A stretch of 6,489 nt of DNA, from NCBI GenBank assembly GCA_913061335.1, contig CAJXTP010000171.1:1-6489 (forward strand), read 5' to 3'. The translations under genes were made by a program, and so were the position numbers. Below are positions 1 through 5,404 of this stretch, one piece after another. The notes under the pieces were generated by a model, which was not told the DNA's origin, did no database searches, and worked only from the letters and a program-made list of their open reading frames with translations. Every line of letters starts with the position of its first letter. Position 1 is the first letter of the stretch. The stretch comes from an uncultured Loktanella sp. (GTDB taxonomy: Bacteria > Pseudomonadota > Alphaproteobacteria > Rhodobacterales > Rhodobacteraceae).

Positions 1-48
1 CGAGATGTAGAGAGGTCTCGTGGGCTCGGAGATGTGTATAAGAGACAG
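1..48 (+). other. Nextera P7-side library adapter (non-genomic)
   Basis: Artificial sequence. Positions 1-6 (CGAGAT) match the end of the Illumina P7 oligo, 7-14 (GTAGAGAG) match the i7 index I recall as N707, 15-29 match the Nextera read-2 primer site (GTCTCGTGGGCTCGG), and 30-48 are the 19-base Tn5 mosaic end. Genomic DNA therefore starts at 49. Any ATG at position 34 is adapter-derived and would give the false N-terminus MYKRQ to the hrpB fragment. Confidence 0.98.
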
Positions 49-1125
49 GCCCCTGTGGACCTAAGCCTGCGGATGAACGCCTTGCGTGGGCGCTACAATG
101 GACCGGGTCAAATCCAACACGCAGCCCTTGCCCAGATCAAATCTGAAATCCCGCGCTTGTCCAAAGGCTTATCTGACAAAACCCCGCTGTCGCTAGCGAC
201 GATGGTGGCCCTTGCCTACCCCGACCGCGTTGGTCTGCGCCGCAAGGGCGACGATCCGCGCTATATCCTATCGGGCGGCAAAGGGGCTGTGATGGATGCG
301 GCTGACCCGCTGGCAGGGGCGCGTCTTATTGTGGCGACCGATCTAGACGGCGACACCAGAGAGGCCCGCGTCCGCCAAGCCGTGCAAATATCCGAGGCAG
401 AGCTGCGCGATCTGTTTCCCGACCAGATCGGCTGGGTCGATGTCTGTTCTTGGTCAAAACGAGACGGGCGCGTGCTGACACGGCAACAAGACCGCTTTGG
501 CGCGATTGTGCTTGATGATCGCAACTGGAACGATGCGCCCGCAGACGCGGTGGCCGTCGCGATGTGCGAGGGCATCCGCCAATTGGGCTTGCGTCCATCA
601 GCAGCGGCCAACCGGTTTCGGGCCCGTGTGGTCTTGGTCGACGGATTGCCTGCGATGGATGATCAGACCCTGCTGGACAGTCTGGAAACATGGCTGATGC
701 CGCATCTGGCTGGGGTCAAAACCACAGGCGACTGGAAAGGCTTTGACTTGCTACCTGCCCTGCGCGCGATGCTTGATTGGGACCAGACGGCGCGGCTTGA
801 CCGCGCGGCCCCACCGCATTTCATCACGCCACTGGGGCGCAAAATCCCGATTGATTATGACGGCGAGGCCCCGGGCATCACGCTGCGCCTGCAAGAGATG
901 TTCGGGCAAACCGTTCATCCAGTTGTCGGCCACACAGCGTTGCGCGTGACCCTGCTGTCGCCGGGGCAAAAGCCGGTGCAAGTGACGCAAGACATCGTTG
1001 GGTTCTGGGCCACCTCATACGGCGATGTACGCCGTGATATGCGCGGGCGATATCCGCGACATCCGTGGCCCGAAGACCCGACCCAAGCCGACCCAACATT
1101 GCGCGTAAAACCGCGCGGCACCTGA
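49..1125 (+). CDS. hrpB: ATP-dependent helicase HrpB, C-terminal fragment (5' end cut by contig edge)
   Basis: This is the C-terminal part (about 359 codons) of HrpB, a DEAH-type RNA-helicase-like protein normally about 800 residues long. The ATPase and helicase domains lie beyond the contig edge. Near the start of the fragment is the family's conserved block with AYPDRVGLRR followed by YILSGGKGAVM (about residues 56-82 counted from position 49). The HrpB C-terminal domain occupies about residues 265-345 and carries IPIDYDGEAPG, LQEMFGQ and the terminal YGDVRRDMRGRYPRHPWPEDP-type block, which is nearly diagnostic. The stop is TGA at 1123-1125. The reading frame is open leftwards through the adapter, so an apparent start at 34 is artificial. 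HrpB-family proteins are cytoplasmic; the exact RNA substrate in this group is not known from the sequence. The next gene begins 67 bases downstream on the same strand, with no clear terminator between. The fragment is intact, with no sign of being a pseudogene. Confidence 0.94.
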   Translation, partial: APVDLSLRMNALRGRYNGPGQIQHAALAQIKSEIPRLSKGLSDKTPLSLATMVALAYPDRVGLRRKGDDPRYILSGGKGAVMDAADPLAGARLIVATDLDGDTREARVRQAVQISEAELRDLFPDQIGWVDVCSWSKRDGRVLTRQQDRFGAIVLDDRNWNDAPADAVAVAMCEGIRQLGLRPSAAANRFRARVVLVDGLPAMDDQTLLDSLETWLMPHLAGVKTTGDWKGFDLLPALRAMLDWDQTARLDRAAPPHFITPLGRKIPIDYDGEAPGITLRLQEMFGQTVHPVVGHTALRVTLLSPGQKPVQVTQDIVGFWATSYGDVRRDMRGRYPRHPWPEDPTQADPTLRVKPRGT

Positions 1126-1132
1126 CCCCGAT

Positions 1133-1161
1133 TTGCAATTTCTTAACTTAAGCGTTAGATA
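1133..1161 (+). promoter_or_regulatory. possible sigma-70-type promoter before the Nudix gene
   Basis: The 67-base gap between hrpB and the Nudix gene is much more AT-rich than either gene. TTGCAA at 1133-1138 (4 of 6 matches to TTGACA) lies 17 bases before TAGATA at 1156-1161 (3 of 6 matches to TATAAT). The spacing is ideal but the boxes are weak. An 11-base palindrome, CTTAA-c-TTAAG, lies between them at 1142-1152 and could bind a regulator. Read-through from hrpB is an equally good explanation for expression. Confidence 0.25.
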
Positions 1162-1192
1162 AGCCTTAATAAATAAGAAAAGCAGGTTTTGA

Positions 1193-1648
1193 ATGACATC
1201 CGTATTACGCGCGATCTGGTCGGAAACGATCCAGCCGATGCTGCGCCGTCCACCCGCATTGCAACTGGCCGCACTGTGCCACCGCGACACGCCCAAGGGC
1301 GTTGAAGTGTTGTTGGTCACCAGCTCAAATGGCCGTTGGATCTTGCCCAAGGGCTGGCCCATCGACGGCATGACTGCGGCCCAAGCGGCCCACCAAGAAG
1401 CATGGGAAGAAGGCGGCGTCAAAGCAGCCGACGCACCTGTCGATGCGATCGACACAATCCAGTCCACCAAAACATTCGACAGCGGCCTGACCATTCCGTG
1501 CGAGACCAAAATTTACGAATTGCCCGTCACCGAAGTCGCCAACGACTACCCCGAGGCCCACCGCCGCGACCGCGTCTGGGTGTCGCCTGAAAAGGCGGCC
1601 GATATGGTTGACGAGATTGCGCTGAAAACGGTGCTACTGAATTTTTAA
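1193..1648 (+). CDS. Nudix hydrolase, DIPP-like, 151 aa
   Basis: This is a single-domain Nudix hydrolase. Such enzymes cleave nucleoside diphosphates linked to another group X, and related diphosphoinositol-type (DIPP) members cleave polyphosphorylated substrates. The segment GRWILPKGWP (residues 47-56) is the DIPP-like signature that precedes the Nudix box. The 23-residue box spans G54 to V76, with the metal-binding EAWEE core at E69, E72 and E73 followed by G75-V76. Two canonical positions differ: the first Glu is M60 and the Arg of the REUXEE motif is Q68. Length is normal for this class. The ATG at 1193 is preceded by AGCAGG (1181-1186) with a 6-base spacer, a fair ribosome binding site. 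The stop is TAA at 1646-1648. It lies between hrpB and the phosphate permease on the same strand but with gaps of 67 and 89 bases, so operon membership is uncertain. The substrate cannot be predicted. Confidence 0.92.
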   Translation: MTSVLRAIWSETIQPMLRRPPALQLAALCHRDTPKGVEVLLVTSSNGRWILPKGWPIDGMTAAQAAHQEAWEEGGVKAADAPVDAIDTIQSTKTFDSGLTIPCETKIYELPVTEVANDYPEAHRRDRVWVSPEKAADMVDEIALKTVLLNF

Positions 1649-1724
1649 TCCGGCCTAGCCGTTATGCAGTATTGATTTGAACAAGCGGACCCCTTACCCG
1701 ACGTGCATAATCTATCACGCCCGT

Positions 1725-1731
1725 GGGGGGA
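1725..1731 (+). promoter_or_regulatory. ribosome binding site setting the start of the phosphate permease
   Basis: GGGGGGA at 1725-1731 lies 6 bases before ATG at 1738. It supports ATG 1738 over the in-frame GTG at 1723, which would put the purine tract inside the gene and add only MGGLS. Confidence 0.6.
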
Positions 1732-1737
1732 CTTAGC

Positions 1738-3219
1738 ATGACCGACAAAAACCAAGACCACTATTGGAAAACGCTTGATCGTGACCTTGGTCGCATCGCC
1801 AGTTTTGAATATGCAACTGCGCTCAGTGCCCGCCCGTTGGTTGGCATTGGGATTACGTTTGTATTTATCATTGTCGCGGGTCTCGCATCCACGTTATTTT
1901 TTGGCGGTACATCAACGTCTTACGTGGTCATTGCGGCTGCGGCGATTGGCGCGTATATGGCCGTCAACATCGGCGCGAACGATGTTGCCAACAACATGGG
2001 CCCCGCCGTGGGCGCGAATGCACTGACCATGGGCGGCGCGATTGCGATTGCAGCCGTGTGTGAAACGGCGGGCGCATTGCTGGCCGGCGGCGACGTTGTG
2101 TCGACAATTTCCAAGGGAATCATTGACCCGTCGTCGGTGTCTGACAGCCAAATCTTTATCTGGGCGATGATGGCCGCGCTGATCTCTTCGGCACTTTGGG
2201 TCAATATGGCCACGTGGGTCGGCGCGCCAGTGTCCACGACACACTCGGTTGTGGGCGGCGTTATGGGGGCTGGTATCGCGGCGGCTGGCTTTGCGGCTGT
2301 GAACTGGCCAAACATGGGGCTTATCGCAGCGTCTTGGATTATTTCACCGCTTTTGGGTGGTCTTGTGGCCGCGGCCTTCCTTGCGTTCATCAAATACTAC
2401 ATCATCTACCGCGACGACAAAATCGCAGCGGCACGGTACTGGGTGCCGATTTTGGTCGGCGTCATGGGCGGCGTTTTTGCCATGTATTTGTCGATCAAAG
2501 GCCTCAAAAAAATCATCAAGATTGACTTACCAACCGCCATGTTGATCGGCGTCATTTTGGGCGCGCTCATTTACATAATTGCCAAGCCATTGGTGAAACG
2601 CCAGTCCGAAGGATTGGAAAACCGCAACAAGTCGCTCAAGGTTCTGTTCAGCATTCCGCTGGTTCTGTCCGCCGCCCTTTTGTCATTTGCACACGGTGCC
2701 AACGACGTGGCGAACGCCGTCGGTCCACTGGCCGCGATTGTACACGCAGAGGAATTCGGCGAATTCGCAGGCAAGGTAAACATCCCGATCTGGGTCATGG
2801 TCATCGGCGCATTTGGTATCTCGTTTGGTCTGATTTTGTTCGGGCCAAAGCTAATCAAAATGGTCGGTTCGCAGATCACCAAACTAAACCCAATGCGCGC
2901 CTATTGCGTCGCCCTTTCGGCGGCGATCACCGTGATTATCGCAAGCTGGCTCGGCCTGCCCGTATCATCAACGCATATCGCCGTCGGCGGCGTGTTTGGT
3001 GTCGGGTTCTTCCGTGAATGGCACGAAGAACGCCGCGCGCGCCAGTCCAGCGCCACACGTGACCCCGCAGAGCGGATCGCCCCAGAAGAACGCCGTCGCC
3101 GCAAGCTGGTCCGCCGGTCACACTTCATGACAATCATCGCAGCATGGATCATCACAGTGCCAGCAGCTGCCCTGCTATCAGGCGTGATCTTCGTGATGCT
3201 GCGGGCCGCGTTTGTGTAA
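1738..3219 (+). CDS. pit: Inorganic phosphate transporter, PHO4/Pit family, 493 aa
   Basis: This is an integral inner-membrane permease of the PHO4 (PitA-like) family; well-studied bacterial members import phosphate or metal-phosphate by cation symport. The family's internal duplication is clear: GANDVANN at residues 79-86 is repeated as GANDVANA at 320-327, and PVSTTHS (164-170) is repeated as PVSSTHI (408-414). Hydrophobic segments lie at about 36-55, 62-78, 97-117, 139-158, 171-187, 192-218, 236-252, 265-282, 303-318, 350-368, 388-407, 414-425 and 464-489. A hydrophilic N-terminus of about 30 residues and a strongly basic, charged loop at about 427-462 (RRAR, RRRRK) before the last helix are probably cytoplasmic. 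Start at ATG 1738 is chosen because of the adjacent GGGGGGA. No phoU-like or pho regulon gene is visible nearby. Some family members move sulfate instead, so the substrate is inferred. The gene is complete and undamaged. Confidence 0.94.
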   Translation: MTDKNQDHYWKTLDRDLGRIASFEYATALSARPLVGIGITFVFIIVAGLASTLFFGGTSTSYVVIAAAAIGAYMAVNIGANDVANNMGPAVGANALTMGGAIAIAAVCETAGALLAGGDVVSTISKGIIDPSSVSDSQIFIWAMMAALISSALWVNMATWVGAPVSTTHSVVGGVMGAGIAAAGFAAVNWPNMGLIAASWIISPLLGGLVAAAFLAFIKYYIIYRDDKIAAARYWVPILVGVMGGVFAMYLSIKGLKKIIKIDLPTAMLIGVILGALIYIIAKPLVKRQSEGLENRNKSLKVLFSIPLVLSAALLSFAHGANDVANAVGPLAAIVHAEEFGEFAGKVNIPIWVMVIGAFGISFGLILFGPKLIKMVGSQITKLNPMRAYCVALSAAITVIIASWLGLPVSSTHIAVGGVFGVGFFREWHEERRARQSSATRDPAERIAPEERRRRKLVRRSHFMTIIAAWIITVPAAALLSGVIFVMLRAAFV

Positions 3220-3246
3220 TTAAGAAGCGGATGTCAGTCGTGCTGG

Positions 3247-3283
3247 CGTCCGCTATGCGGACGAAGTGTGCATTCGCTGCACA
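3247..3283. terminator. two tandem perfect hairpins in the convergent gap
   Basis: The 112-base gap between the converging pit and lysR genes (3220-3331) holds two adjacent perfect hairpins. The first has a 7-bp stem CGTCCGC/GCGGACG with a TAT loop (3247-3263). The second has a 6-bp stem TGTGCA/TGCACA with a TTCGC loop (3267-3283). Neither is followed by a T-run on either strand, so neither is a classical intrinsic terminator. Their position between two gene ends makes a bidirectional termination or mRNA 3'-end-protecting role plausible. They could also be part of a dispersed intergenic repeat. Confidence 0.4.
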
Positions 3284-3331
3284 ATGTACGGATGACGGCT
3301 TACAGGAAGAATCAAAGAACCATTCAGCCGT

Positions 3332-4228
3332 TCAATTCGTTTTCTCAACTAAAAAATCAATCATTGCGCGTGTCTTCGCAGGCAGGTTGTCCTTGCTGGC
3401 GTAGATGACGTGAACACCAACGGGATCTGGTTCAAATTCGGTTAAGATCGATACCAATGCGCCTGAACTGAGTTCTGTCTCACATGCAAGGCTTGGTAGC
3501 CGTGTGATGCCTTGTCCAGCAAGAGCGAGTGACTTTTCTGATTGCGCGTCATTGCACCGTATACGTGGCGAAATGGGCACTGCAATCTCGCTCTTACCTT
3601 TGAACGGGAAGGTCCAATTTTGAAGGCCGCCATGGTACGAGAAGTCGATCAATTCATGATCTATCAGGTCACTCGGGTGTAACGGCGTGCCGTACCGGGT
3701 TAAATAATCAGGCGACGCAACTGTGAGGCGGCGCGACTTAAAAAGCTCGCGTGCGATCAAATCTGATGATGGTAGGTTACCGATCCTGACCAGCAAATCG
3801 ATGCCTTCACCGATTAAATCTGCGCGGCGTTCCGATACGTCGATGTTCAAATTCACCTCGGGATAGCGCTCCAAATACTCAGGCAACCACGCGTTCAAGC
3901 AGCCGTGCGCGAACACGACGGGTACACTCATCCGTAATTCACCAAAGGGCTGATCACCCGCGATGTGCAGCCTTTCTTCTGTCGCCTTGGCATCTTCGAC
4001 AATCCGCCGCGCGTTCTCGTAATACGTGCGCCCAGCCTCGGTCAGGCCAATCCGTCGAGTCGTACGGTTCAACAGTCGCGCACCAAGCCGCGTTTCAAGA
4101 CGCGTGATCTCTTTACTGACATGACTGGGCGTGTGCCCGAGAAGGCGGGCGGCTGCGCTCAAGCCGTCTTGTTCCACCACTGTGCAAAACAAAATCATGC
4201 CATCGAAGAGAGATTTATTATGATCCAT
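3332..4228 (-). CDS. LysR-family transcriptional regulator, 298 aa
   Basis: This is a full-length LysR-type regulator: an N-terminal winged helix-turn-helix followed by a periplasmic-binding-protein-like effector domain. The HTH covers about residues 22-41 (SAAARLLGHTPSHVSKEI) and leads into the linker helix with LETRLGARLLNRTTRR. The effector domain starts near residue 97 (GELRMSVP) and contains the usual ERYPEVNL and DLLVRIG blocks. The C-terminal pattern resembles the CrgA-like subgroup. The ATG at 4226-4228 gives the normal distance from start to HTH, although the ribosome binding site is poor (GGAA about 15 bases upstream). It is transcribed away from the VOC-GST-hemerythrin-MATE series with an 87-base shared gap. 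In this family that layout usually means the regulator controls the divergent operon and represses itself. The inducer is unknown. Confidence 0.95.
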   Translation of the reverse strand: MDHNKSLFDGMILFCTVVEQDGLSAAARLLGHTPSHVSKEITRLETRLGARLLNRTTRRIGLTEAGRTYYENARRIVEDAKATEERLHIAGDQPFGELRMSVPVVFAHGCLNAWLPEYLERYPEVNLNIDVSERRADLIGEGIDLLVRIGNLPSSDLIARELFKSRRLTVASPDYLTRYGTPLHPSDLIDHELIDFSYHGGLQNWTFPFKGKSEIAVPISPRIRCNDAQSEKSLALAGQGITRLPSLACETELSSGALVSILTEFEPDPVGVHVIYASKDNLPAKTRAMIDFLVEKTN

Positions 4229-4239
4229 ATGGAATAAAT
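4213..4239. repeat. inverted repeat over the lysR start codon
   Basis: ATTTATT (4213-4219) and AATAAAT (4233-4239) are perfect 7-base inverted arms with a 13-base spacer that contains the palindrome CCATATGG (4225-4232) and the lysR start codon (4226-4228). A protein bound here would block lysR transcription or translation, so it is a candidate autoregulatory site. It is AT-rich, so chance is a real alternative. Confidence 0.35.
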
Positions 4240-4258
4240 GAAGTTCCGATTGAAGTAT

Positions 4259-4273
4259 TCATATCCATTATGA
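4259..4273. promoter_or_regulatory. candidate LysR-type operator dyad TCATA-N5-TATGA
   Basis: TCATA (4259-4263) and TATGA (4269-4273) are perfect inverted repeats separated by 5 bases, making a 15-base dyad. LysR-type sites are typically interrupted dyads of about this size with T near the start and A near the end, often described as T-N11-A; this one is T-N13-A. It lies 42 bases before the VOC start codon and 30 bases from the lysR start. Confidence 0.4.
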
Positions 4274-4302
4274 GCAAAGATACCTTCTTGGCAAGCACCA
4301 AC

Positions 4303-4308
4303 GAAAGG
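4303..4308 (+). promoter_or_regulatory. ribosome binding site of the VOC gene
   Basis: GAAAGG lies 7 bases before ATG at 4316 and is the best ribosome binding site in the rightward operon. The downstream genes have weaker sites, which suggests that they depend partly on translation of the gene before them. Confidence 0.5.
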
Positions 4309-4315
4309 TAACGCC

Positions 4316-4747
4316 ATGATTGAGATTAGTAACTTTGACCACATCGGTATCCGCATCAGTGATCGGGACAAAACAGTCGCTTTTTATGAACTTCTGGGAT
4401 TTGAACTGATTGCAGATGGTGGGTTTGATAAAGGACATCCGCTGGTGATGCTGCATCCCTCTGGGATCAACATCAATCTGCTTGGGCCTGCCACGGCAAA
4501 GCCGGGTGAAAACATCCTGATGGATGAAAAACCAAAATATCCGGGGATCACGCATCTGGCCGTCAAAGTGAAAGACGCCGAAGCAACCGAAGCGTTTGTA
4601 ATTGCAAATGACATCGCCATCACCGGACGTCGTGATTTCCGCGGCACCAAAACCATCTTTATCCGCGATCCAGATCGCAACGTGCTTGAGCTTGTCGGCC
4701 CCGGCCCGTCGGTTGCGACACTGATCGCTGAACACGTTCACCAATAA
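4316..4747 (+). CDS. VOC-superfamily (glyoxalase/dioxygenase-like) protein, 143 aa
   Basis: This is a small cytoplasmic protein of the vicinal oxygen chelate superfamily, which includes glyoxalase I, fosfomycin-resistance enzymes and extradiol dioxygenases. Two beta-alpha-beta-beta-beta repeats are visible. The first runs from FDHIGIRISDRDKTVAFYELLGF (about 7-29) to ININLL (51-56). The second runs from ITHLAVKVKD (78-87) to FIRDPDRNVLELVG (115-128). Likely metal ligands are H9, H80 and E125. The ligand position in the first repeat that is Glu in glyoxalase I appears to be Asn (N52 or N54), so metal binding or chemistry may differ. Length is typical for single-domain VOC proteins. It is the first gene of the series that diverges from lysR; the GST gene follows after 21 bases, and the pairing suggests glutathione-linked detoxification. 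The substrate cannot be named. Confidence 0.92.
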   Translation: MIEISNFDHIGIRISDRDKTVAFYELLGFELIADGGFDKGHPLVMLHPSGININLLGPATAKPGENILMDEKPKYPGITHLAVKVKDAEATEAFVIANDIAITGRRDFRGTKTIFIRDPDRNVLELVGPGPSVATLIAEHVHQ

Positions 4748-4768
4748 AATTACTGAAATGGAAATGAA

Positions 4769-5404
4769 ATGAAACTTTACTCCGCCCCCGGCACCTGTGG
4801 AACAGCCATGCAGATCGTTCTTGAATGGATCGGTAAGCCATATGAGGTCGAACATCTTGACTTTGCGGGTATGAAATCGCCCGAATATATGGCGCTTAAC
4901 CCAGCTGGTGTTGTTCCGACCTTGGTCGATCACGACACACCATTGTCAGAAGGTTTGGCAATCTTGCTGCACCTCGTTGATCAAAACCCAGATGCGAAAA
5001 TTGGTCCTGCTGCGGGTGAAAATGGCCGCGATGATCTTTATCGCTGGCTCGCGTTTATCTCTGCTACCTTGCATCCGTTCTTTTGGCCTTACTTCATGCC
5101 GATGCGCTACATTGATGACGAAGCGCAATACCCTGCTGTGCGCAAAGCCGCAGAGGCGCGTGTTGACTATGCGTTAAGCATTATCGAGGCGCATCTTAAG
5201 GGGCGCGATTGGATCTTGGGTGACAAGAAATCAGTCGCCGACGCGTTCCTTTATCCGATGGCAAGCTGGGCATATGGCTTTGAGAAGTCGACAGCTAAGT
5301 ATCCAAATATCGATCGGGTCATTCGCCAACTTATTGCTGATCCCGCAGTTCAAGCGGTTCACGCGTCACAGGGGACCACCCCCAAAGTTGATTTGGCCGC
5401 TTAA
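4769..5404 (+). CDS. Glutathione S-transferase, 211 aa
   Basis: This is a cytosolic glutathione S-transferase with an N-terminal thioredoxin-like domain (about 1-78) and an all-helical C-terminal domain (about 88-200). The start MKLYSAPGTC puts a cysteine at position 10, as in beta-class bacterial GSTs, where this Cys contacts or forms a disulfide with glutathione. NPAGVVPTL carries the cis-proline P50, and S60-E61 in PLSEGLAILLHL is the usual glutathione gamma-glutamyl contact. The C-terminal domain has H102 near the active-site position and the helix-6 N-capping box S155-V-A-D158. Length is standard. ATG 4769 is preceded by GGAA (4760-4763). A four-codon reading frame (ATG at 4758) ends in TGA overlapping this start. 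Its stop overlaps the next gene's start by one base. It probably conjugates or reduces an electrophile together with the neighbouring VOC protein; that is inference. Confidence 0.95.
   Translation: MKLYSAPGTCGTAMQIVLEWIGKPYEVEHLDFAGMKSPEYMALNPAGVVPTLVDHDTPLSEGLAILLHLVDQNPDAKIGPAAGENGRDDLYRWLAFISATLHPFFWPYFMPMRYIDDEAQYPAVRKAAEARVDYALSIIEAHLKGRDWILGDKKSVADAFLYPMASWAYGFEKSTAKYPNIDRVIRQLIADPAVQAVHASQGTTPKVDLAA

Larger units (their letters stand above)
4229..4315. promoter_or_regulatory. divergent lysR / VOC-operon control region
   Basis: This 87-base gap must hold the promoters for both lysR and the rightward operon. It is AT-rich and contains a direct repeat of TGAAGT (4239-4244 and 4251-4256, 12-base period), a GGAA/TTCC inverted pair (4231-4234 and 4244-4247), and the TCATA-N5-TATGA dyad described separately. 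I could not find a pair of good -35 and -10 boxes for either direction. That would fit an activator-dependent LysR-type promoter but does not prove it. Confidence 0.6.

Noticed and set aside
1015..1509. Minus-strand open frame (164 codons) across the hrpB end and Nudix gene
   Set aside because: It overlaps two recognised plus-strand genes and the AT-rich gap, with no family resemblance.
1651..1661. Small hairpin CGGC-CTA-GCCG after the Nudix stop as a terminator
   Set aside because: Only a 4-bp stem and no T-run follows; too weak to call.
1672..1711. Promoter before pit (TTGATT or TTGAAC with CATAAT at 1706-1711)
   Set aside because: CATAAT is a decent -10 but the spacing to either -35-like box is well over 20 bases, and nothing -35-like lies 17 bases upstream.
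1723..1737. Upstream GTG start for the phosphate permease
   Set aside because: The GGGGGGA ribosome binding site overlaps this stretch and is ideally placed for ATG 1738.
3144..3404. Plus-strand open frame (86 codons) running from the end of pit into the lysR 3' end
   Set aside because: It starts out of frame inside pit, passes through the hairpins and has no domain or start signal.
4268..4933. Long minus-strand open frame (221 codons) opposite the VOC and GST genes
   Set aside because: It is antisense to two clearly recognised genes, resembles no family, and covers the operon's own upstream region; it is a coding shadow.
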